From Isotricha intestinalis (Eukaryota > Ciliophora > Litostomatea > Vestibuliferida > Isotrichidae), in NCBI GenBank assembly GCA_023807065.1, contig JAJJLU010000377.1, positions 1 through 61,719 of the forward strand: a DNA stretch of 61,719 nucleotides, in the 5' to 3' direction. The notes beneath the pieces were generated by a model. It did not search any database. It was not told where the DNA came from and saw only the letters and a list, made by a program, of their open reading frames with translations. Positions 56,338-61,719 of this stretch are shown piece after piece. Every line of letters begins with the position of its first letter. Position 1 is the stretch's first letter. Made by a program: the position numbers and the translations under genes.

Positions 56338-59148
56338 TTAATTTATAGTTTTTAGAGCAAGAGAAACCTCATCAGGAGATTTAATAATACTTTTAATAGC
56401 AGCATCAAAATAAGTAAAAGTAATATAATTAGGAGCAATTAAATCTATTTTTTGATTAGTTAAAACAAGAGTAAAACTCACAAAATCATGTTTTATTAAA
56501 AATTTAGTATCTTTATCTAATTTAACTAATTTTCCTTCTTTAGCTTTTAATAATTTACTAGCACATTGACCTAAAAAAATGTCTTCAATATCAAATAAAT
56601 TAAAAGATTTTTCATAATGATTATTTTTTTTTTGTGAAATTTCTTTAATTTCTAAAGTTTCTTTTTTAGAATTAATTTTAAATAATCTTAATGTATATCC
56701 ACATTCTTCAGGAGGAAATTTATCTGCTTTTAAAGGTTCAAATTTTTTTCTATTTGTTAAAGTTAAATTAACATTATCAAATCTTTTAAATAAATTAATT
56801 CCAGAAATTAAAGGACGTAATTTTTGAAATAAAGAATTTTTTTTTTTTGATAATGAATCAACACTTTCATTTAAATTATTTAAATTATTTGTATTTAAAG
56901 TTAATAATTCAACACATCCTAATTTATTAAAATCATTTAAAGTTCGTTTTATTGTTTCATCTATACTCATTAAACTCCCTGTTTTTGGTTGAGATTTTTT
57001 TTTTATATTTTTTAATGTAATATTTTCGGAACTATTTCCTATTAATGTTTGATCATCATCTAAATTATTCATTGTTTGATTAGTGTTTTTTAACTCATTA
57101 TGTTCATATTGTAATTTATGCTCTCTGTCATTAAAATCCTTTGTAAATTTATCAAATTGTTCTAACAATTTTTTTTTTTCCTCTTCTAATTCATTTATTG
57201 ATTCATTTAATTCTTTTATTTTTTCTAAATAAAAATTTATATTATGTTTTAATTGTAATTGTGTTTTTTCTAGTTGTATTTCTTTCACTTGGTCATTTAA
57301 TATAAATTGCATTTTTGTTTTTAAATCTGATTTTGCTTCTTCTAAAATATTTTTTTCTTTTTTTTTTTCATCAATGATATTTAAACAAGATTCAAATTTC
57401 TGAATTAAAGACTTATAATTAGAATCTAAATTATCCATTTCTTTTTTATAAAATTCGCATTTTTCACTATATGTTCCCATAAAATATATATATTCATTTA
57501 TTTTTGCTTTTTTGAATGCATGATCTAAAATTACATTTTCTAAAAATTTTTCTTTTTGAACTTTAAATACTTTATTTAATATTTTTTTTCCATATATTTT
57601 TTTCATATTTTTTAAAGTTTCTTCATTTGCTTCTAAATAAGATTTAAATTGAACATCTCCTAATGTTTCTAAATTTGTTCTTAAATTTTTATCTCTTATA
57701 TTTATTGTTTCTTTTACTTCTTTTATTTCTTTTTCTATTTTTATATTTTCATTTGTTTTTTCTTTTATTTCATTTTCATTATTTATTATTTTATCATTTA
57801 TTAAATCTATATCTTTATTTAATGAATTTAATTGATTTACTATTTTGCTATTTATTTCTTTTAATTCTTTTAATTGTTTTTCTCTTATATTTAATTTTTT
57901 AAAATATTCTTCAATTAAATCTGAAATTGATTTTAATTCATTAATATTTAAATTAGATTTTTTTGTTATTAAAGATATAATTTCATTTTTAAATCTCATT
58001 TCAAAATTTTCATCATCATCAGGACTTTTATTTTTAATTAAATAAATATATTTATTAAATAATTGTTCTAATTCTTTTTCATCTTCATCAATTTCTTGAA
58101 GAATATTTATAATTTTTGAACTTTGCTCTTGAAGTGAAAGTATTTGATTATATTCATTTTTTTCTTCTTCTCTAGTATTTAATTTTTTATTTTTATTTCT
58201 TAAATTTTCTATTTCTTCATCAATTAAAGTTTTCTCTGAAATTTTTTCTTTTTTAAAATCTAATAATTCTTCTTTTACTATATTTAAATTTTCATTAAGT
58301 GCTAAAATTAAAGTTTCTGATTCTTTTGGAGTAGTACCAAAAAAATTTTTAATAATATTTTTTAAATTATTCCATAATAATAAATTACTTATATTTTTAG
58401 TTATTTCATTTTCTAAATCATTTAATTTTGTATCTGAATTTAATTTTTCTATTTCTTTATTGGAATTATCACTGTTTTGAATAAGTACAATTTGCTTTAA
58501 TAATTGTTCTCTATTATCTTCTAAATTTATATTTTCTTTTTTCATATTCTTAACTTTAATATTATTGTTATTTAAATTTGTTTTTAAATTTCTTAATTGA
58601 TTTTCTAATTGGAAATCTTCTTGAATAAATTTATATTCTTTTGGATAATCTTTTTCCAAAGTTTTTAAATTATCTAAATGAATTTGAACTTCTTCTCTTA
58701 ATAATGATAATTCATTAGTATATGATAAATAATCTTCTTTAATCATAAAAGTTTGATTATATAACAGTTCTTCTACTTGTTGACTTTGAATTAATTCATT
58801 TCCTAATGATTCTGCTTTTTCTTTTATTTCATTATATATATTTTCATATTTTAAAATTTCTTGTTTAAATTTCTCTAAATTTTTCTTTTGAATTTCATAT
58901 ATTATTTGTTCTTCTTTATTTAAATTTTTTATTGAATTTTTTAATTCATTTTGACAAGAATCTAATTCAGAATCTATTTTCTGTAATTTTTTTTCAAACA
59001 TTAATTGTTGTTGTTGCCTATTTTTTCTTTCTATTTTTAATAAATAATCAACATTTTCCATTCTCTTGGATGCTGTGTCTATTTTTCTCATTGTACTGAA
59101 ATTACTTCTATTTAATCTAGATACATTTGTCATATTCATTTTAATCAA
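56338..59148 (-). CDS. Long coiled-coil protein with C-terminal PH-like domain
   Basis: A 936-residue protein. Residues about 20-720 are almost continuous coiled coil, with short breaks. The C-terminal region (about 790-930) has the strand/loop pattern of a PH domain of the phospholipase C type: TLRLFKINSKKETLEIKEIS, FNLFDIEDIFLGQCASKLL, and FTLVLTNQKIDLIAPNYITF, where IEDI-x-LG and LDLIAP are typical PLC-PH blocks. PH domains bind phosphoinositides or proteins. No lipase domain follows. A membrane- or basal-body-tethered scaffold is a reasonable inference. The shorter opposite-strand frames are shadows of the coil. Confidence 0.78.
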   Translation of the reverse strand: MIKMNMTNVSRLNRSNFSTMRKIDTASKRMENVDYLLKIERKNRQQQQLMFEKKLQKIDSELDSCQNELKNSIKNLNKEEQIIYEIQKKNLEKFKQEILKYENIYNEIKEKAESLGNELIQSQQVEELLYNQTFMIKEDYLSYTNELSLLREEVQIHLDNLKTLEKDYPKEYKFIQEDFQLENQLRNLKTNLNNNNIKVKNMKKENINLEDNREQLLKQIVLIQNSDNSNKEIEKLNSDTKLNDLENEITKNISNLLLWNNLKNIIKNFFGTTPKESETLILALNENLNIVKEELLDFKKEKISEKTLIDEEIENLRNKNKKLNTREEEKNEYNQILSLQEQSSKIINILQEIDEDEKELEQLFNKYIYLIKNKSPDDDENFEMRFKNEIISLITKKSNLNINELKSISDLIEEYFKKLNIREKQLKELKEINSKIVNQLNSLNKDIDLINDKIINNENEIKEKTNENIKIEKEIKEVKETINIRDKNLRTNLETLGDVQFKSYLEANEETLKNMKKIYGKKILNKVFKVQKEKFLENVILDHAFKKAKINEYIYFMGTYSEKCEFYKKEMDNLDSNYKSLIQKFESCLNIIDEKKKEKNILEEAKSDLKTKMQFILNDQVKEIQLEKTQLQLKHNINFYLEKIKELNESINELEEEKKKLLEQFDKFTKDFNDREHKLQYEHNELKNTNQTMNNLDDDQTLIGNSSENITLKNIKKKSQPKTGSLMSIDETIKRTLNDFNKLGCVELLTLNTNNLNNLNESVDSLSKKKNSLFQKLRPLISGINLFKRFDNVNLTLTNRKKFEPLKADKFPPEECGYTLRLFKINSKKETLEIKEISQKKNNHYEKSFNLFDIEDIFLGQCASKLLKAKEGKLVKLDKDTKFLIKHDFVSFTLVLTNQKIDLIAPNYITFTYFDAAIKSIIKSPDEVSLALKTIN

Positions 59149-59361
59149 TTTATTTATTCATTCTTTGAAAAAATTATTAATAATTATTATATATAAATAT
59201 TTATTTTTTCTATTAAAAATATTTTTTAAAAATAAAATAAAAAATTAATCTATTTAAAAATATGGAGATAGAAAAAAAGTAGAAGAAAAAGTAAGAAAAA
59301 CAAAAGTTCAAAAATTTGAAATTTAATAAAAAAGGAAGAAATGGTTTAGTTAATTTTCAGC

Positions 59362-59715
59362 ATATAGTAAACTCCATCATTTAAAAGATCAAAAAGTGAA
59401 TTAATTAAATTAAAAAGAGAACCAAAAGTCTAAAGATAATCTATTTTAAGAGAAAAATCATTTGATAGATATTCTATTTTATTAAATCCTTGTTCCAGTG
59501 AAAGATTTTATAAAAAAATGGAAAAAGAAAATACGATTATTTTCTATATTTCTCAAAAAGCCAATAAGCAAGAAATTAAAAAAGCTTTTAAAGATGCTTT
59601 TGGTGTCTTAACTCAAGGAGTTAATACTATGAATACTATTTTAGGGAGAAAAAAAGCTTTTATTAAATTTACTCAAACTAATGAAGCTTCTGAAATTGCT
59701 AGTAAAATTGATTAA
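59362..59715 (+). pseudogene. RPL23A: Ribosomal protein uL23 (RPL23A) relic
   Basis: One continuous frame reads TPSFKRSKSELIKLKREPK, then RYSILLNPCSSERFYKKME, then NTIIFYISQKANKQEIKKAF and KKAFIKFTQTNEASEIASKI, ending in TAA. This is the core of eukaryotic uL23 (compare ANKxQIKxAxKxLYD and KKAYVRL...A..VANKI). It is broken by in-frame stops upstream (for example two TAA in the segment between KREPK and SILRE, and TAG TAA before TPSF) and lacks the final glycine-isoleucine tail. Only the last 65 codons, from ATG 59518, are open. With no frameshift but several stops it is an old relic; the functional uL23 must be elsewhere. Confidence 0.85.
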
Positions 59716-59883
59716 TTAAAATATAATGAAATATATATATTCTAAAAATAAAAGGAATTACTTTTTCTTTTTAAATATATTTATAGAATTGAATGTCTAT
59801 TTTTAGAATTATTTTTTCTTCCTACTCAAAAAAAAGAGAAATAAAATAGATTTAATTTAGGAATTAAATTAAAAATTTTTTTT

Positions 59884-61329
59884 CTAAATTATTTTATCAA
59901 TCTGTAATTTAATAAAAATTGCAGTAATTGAAGTTCCTAAAATCAAAAATAAAATAGCCATTAATTTTGGAATAGAATATAATTTTTCTTTTCCAAATTT
60001 TAAATAAAAAGTCGCAGGAGCTAAAAAAGTAACTATATTACAAGCAGTAGAACCTACAATATTATCAATAATAATAATTTTTTCAACAGTTATAGCTAAA
60101 ATTAACATTGAACTATAAATAATTATAATTATAATATTTTTACCAAAAGAAGATAATGAATTTCTCTTTTCTTTATTATCAATTAATCCAGAAGTTAATT
60201 TTTCTTTTTTTGAAAATTTTTTTTTAATAAATCTAACTAAATTAAAAAAATGGCTTTTACAAGCAAAAAATAAAAGTGGCATTGATAAACACGTAGAAAT
60301 AAAAAATCCAACTTCACAAATAATAAGAACACAAACCATAATTTTATTGGTTTTTAAATAGGTTAAAATATCATTAATGAAATATTTTAAGAGAAAATCA
60401 TTAATATTTTCTCTATAAATTAGAAATCCAAGAATACCAGTTAAAATATAAATAAAACTTGTAGTTACAGTAGCATAAGAAGTAGCTTTAATCATATTTA
60501 TTGTTGATCTTGGTTTTAAAGGTAAATATATTGGAAAAACATTTGAGTGAAAAGAAAAAGAATTTATTATTGCTGTTGAAGATTCAAATATTTCTTTAAA
60601 TGAACCATTTATTTCGAATTGAGATTCTTTTAAAGGAGCAATTTCATTATTATATAATTTAAAAAAGAAAATAATAATAAGGGAACAAATAAATATTATA
60701 ATACTAATAATTCCAATAAGAGCAAATTTACTTAAAGCTGAAATATCTTTTTTAAACATTAAAGGAAGTAAGATAAAAAATATAACAATTAATAAGAATT
60801 CTTCCTTTAAATAAATTTGCCCTTTATCTGGTATAAAAATAAGAAGAAGAGTTCTTAAAATATTTCCAAATAATTTGAAATAAATACAACATACAAAAAA
60901 ACAATTACAAATCATAGTAATCATCATAATCACAGTTCCTGAAGTTCCAAAAGATAATTTAGAATAAACAGAATAACCATATCTTTGAGTAGCATCTTTA
61001 GTTTTTAATAAAAAATAAATCGAAAAAATTAATAAAATTGCCCCAATACAAATTGATATTAAAGCATATTTGAAACCTAAAGTTTTAAAAGCAAATGGAT
61101 AATTTAATATTCCACATCCTATCATTCCTTTCATTATTGTTATCATTGTTGAAAATATTGATCTTCTTTCTTCTTCTTTTATGTTTCTATTTTCACCATC
61201 ATTGTCTTCTGATTCTTCTATAAAATTTTTTGATGCTAAATTTGATGTTCTTTCTGGATCTGTTTCCATATTTGATTCATCATTTGCTATTTTTCTTCCT
61301 TCTTTATCTAAATTTTGAAGTTCTGACAT
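59884..61329 (-). CDS. AAAP/SLC38-type amino acid transporter
   Basis: A 481-residue protein with a polar acidic N-terminus (1-55) and about eleven transmembrane helices. The first helix motif, GMIGCGILNYPFAFKTLGF, is the classic start of the amino acid/auxin permease fold (G-x-G-x-L-x-x-P-x-A). Other segments are FSIYFLLKTKDATQRYGYSV and, at the C-terminus, DNIVGSTACNIVTFLAPA, also typical for SLC38/AVT6-like vacuolar or plasma-membrane transporters. Substrate is probably neutral amino acids. The stop is TAG. Family length and topology are normal. Confidence 0.92.
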   Translation of the reverse strand: MSELQNLDKEGRKIANDESNMETDPERTSNLASKNFIEESEDNDGENRNIKEEERRSIFSTMITIMKGMIGCGILNYPFAFKTLGFKYALISICIGAILLIFSIYFLLKTKDATQRYGYSVYSKLSFGTSGTVIMMITMICNCFFVCCIYFKLFGNILRTLLLIFIPDKGQIYLKEEFLLIVIFFILLPLMFKKDISALSKFALIGIISIIIFICSLIIIFFFKLYNNEIAPLKESQFEINGSFKEIFESSTAIINSFSFHSNVFPIYLPLKPRSTINMIKATSYATVTTSFIYILTGILGFLIYRENINDFLLKYFINDILTYLKTNKIMVCVLIICEVGFFISTCLSMPLLFFACKSHFFNLVRFIKKKFSKKEKLTSGLIDNKEKRNSLSSFGKNIIIIIIYSSMLILAITVEKIIIIDNIVGSTACNIVTFLAPATFYLKFGKEKLYSIPKLMAILFLILGTSITAIFIKLQIDKII

Positions 61330-61719
61330 ATAATATTATTTTTTTAATATTTGAAAAAATTCTGGTATTAATTTTTATATTTTTTGTATCAGAAAGTAGA
61401 GTAAAATACAAAAGATCAAATAAATATAATAAAAAAATATTAATTTATTAATTAAAAAATAAATAAATATTAAATGATAAGATGATTTTTTATTAAAAAA
61501 TAGGATTCAAACAAAAATTAATGCATTTAATCATAAATATGAAAATAATCAAAATATAATAAATTATTTTGAACAAAAATTTTATAAAATAAATATTTAA
61601 AAAATGAAAATAATATATTGAAAAAGAAATATACTGTATTGGACGGACTCATTTGATCCCCTAAAAAAATTTTTTCAAAAATTTTGCTTGGAATCAAAAT
61701 TCCATCCCCATATTTTTTT
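61330..61719. other. Right window edge, upstream of the transporter gene
   Basis: About 390 bp of A/T-rich sequence, presumably the transporter promoter. A small G+C-richer patch at about 61640-61660 (TTGGACGGACTCATTTGATC) stands out. No telomere here, so the chromosome continues beyond the window. Confidence 0.45.

Noticed and set aside
1..61719. UGA read as Trp or UAR as Gln throughout the genome
   Set aside because: Intact genes contain many TGG and CAA codons and no internal TGA, TAA or TAG over tens of kilobases at this A+T content, and they end with all three stops.
1..61719. CRISPR arrays, rRNA genes or tRNA genes
   Set aside because: No regular spacer-repeat pattern, conserved rRNA segment or GTTCRA-type tRNA motif with paired arms was found.

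Overview
This window is the end of a macronuclear chromosome from a ciliate, with very high A+T content. It opens with five perfect CCCCAAT telomere units at positions 1-35. The genes are almost all intronless and lie close together on both strands. Their products are typical of a ciliated protist: a ryanodine/IP3-receptor-type calcium channel, an androglobin-like protein, a cyclic-nucleotide-type cation channel, a Rab, several kinases with long Asn/Lys-rich tails, and ciliate-style membrane proteins. Intact genes end in TAA (most), TAG (isoleucyl-tRNA synthetase, amino-acid transporter) or TGA (positions 37314, 40715, 49257). Internal Gln is CAA and Trp is TGG, so the nuclear code looks standard, unlike Tetrahymena or Paramecium. 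A standard code, extreme A+T and a CCCCAAT telomere would fit a litostome/trichostome (rumen-type) ciliate, but that assignment is inference.

Layout. 1-13.9 kb: telomere, MORC-like ATPase, CAMK-type kinase, HMG-box protein, a C2-like/coiled-coil protein, a RIM15/IREH1-like AGC kinase and a SHAQKYF-type Myb factor. 13.9-17.5 kb: a decayed UAS-UBX gene and an acidic coiled-coil protein. 17.5-31.4 kb: the calcium-release channel divergent from a B-box protein, then the androglobin-like gene divergent from a Rab11-type GTPase. 32.8-44.6 kb: IleRS, an unknown basic protein, an aspartyl-protease-like membrane protein that lacks its catalytic motifs, a Cys-rich multi-pass protein, a bacterial-type ITP/XTP pyrophosphatase, a UGT-like glycosyltransferase and an unknown protein. 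44.7-53.9 kb: a cation-channel gene split in two. 54.5-61.3 kb: an unknown protein, a coiled-coil/PH protein, an RPL23A relic and an amino-acid transporter.

The most striking structure is in the split channel gene. Its N-terminal half (52457-53902, minus) and C-terminal half (44708-46399, minus) are in the same order and orientation but are separated by about 6.06 kb. Both breakpoints carry the same 11-bp direct repeat (AAAAAATTTAA at 46389-46399 and 52446-52456). Collapsing the two copies to one restores an uninterrupted reading frame through the S4-S5 linker, predicting about 1045 aa. The intervening DNA holds an intact ciliate membrane-protein gene, pieces of an ABCB transporter, an MFS transporter and other broken genes, and a degenerate head-to-head telomere junction (49141-49179). 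It therefore looks like two chromosome-end fragments fused at their telomeres and placed in the channel gene by a pointer-like microhomology. Candidate explanations are an unexcised germline (IES-like) segment, a capture event at a break, or an assembly chimera.
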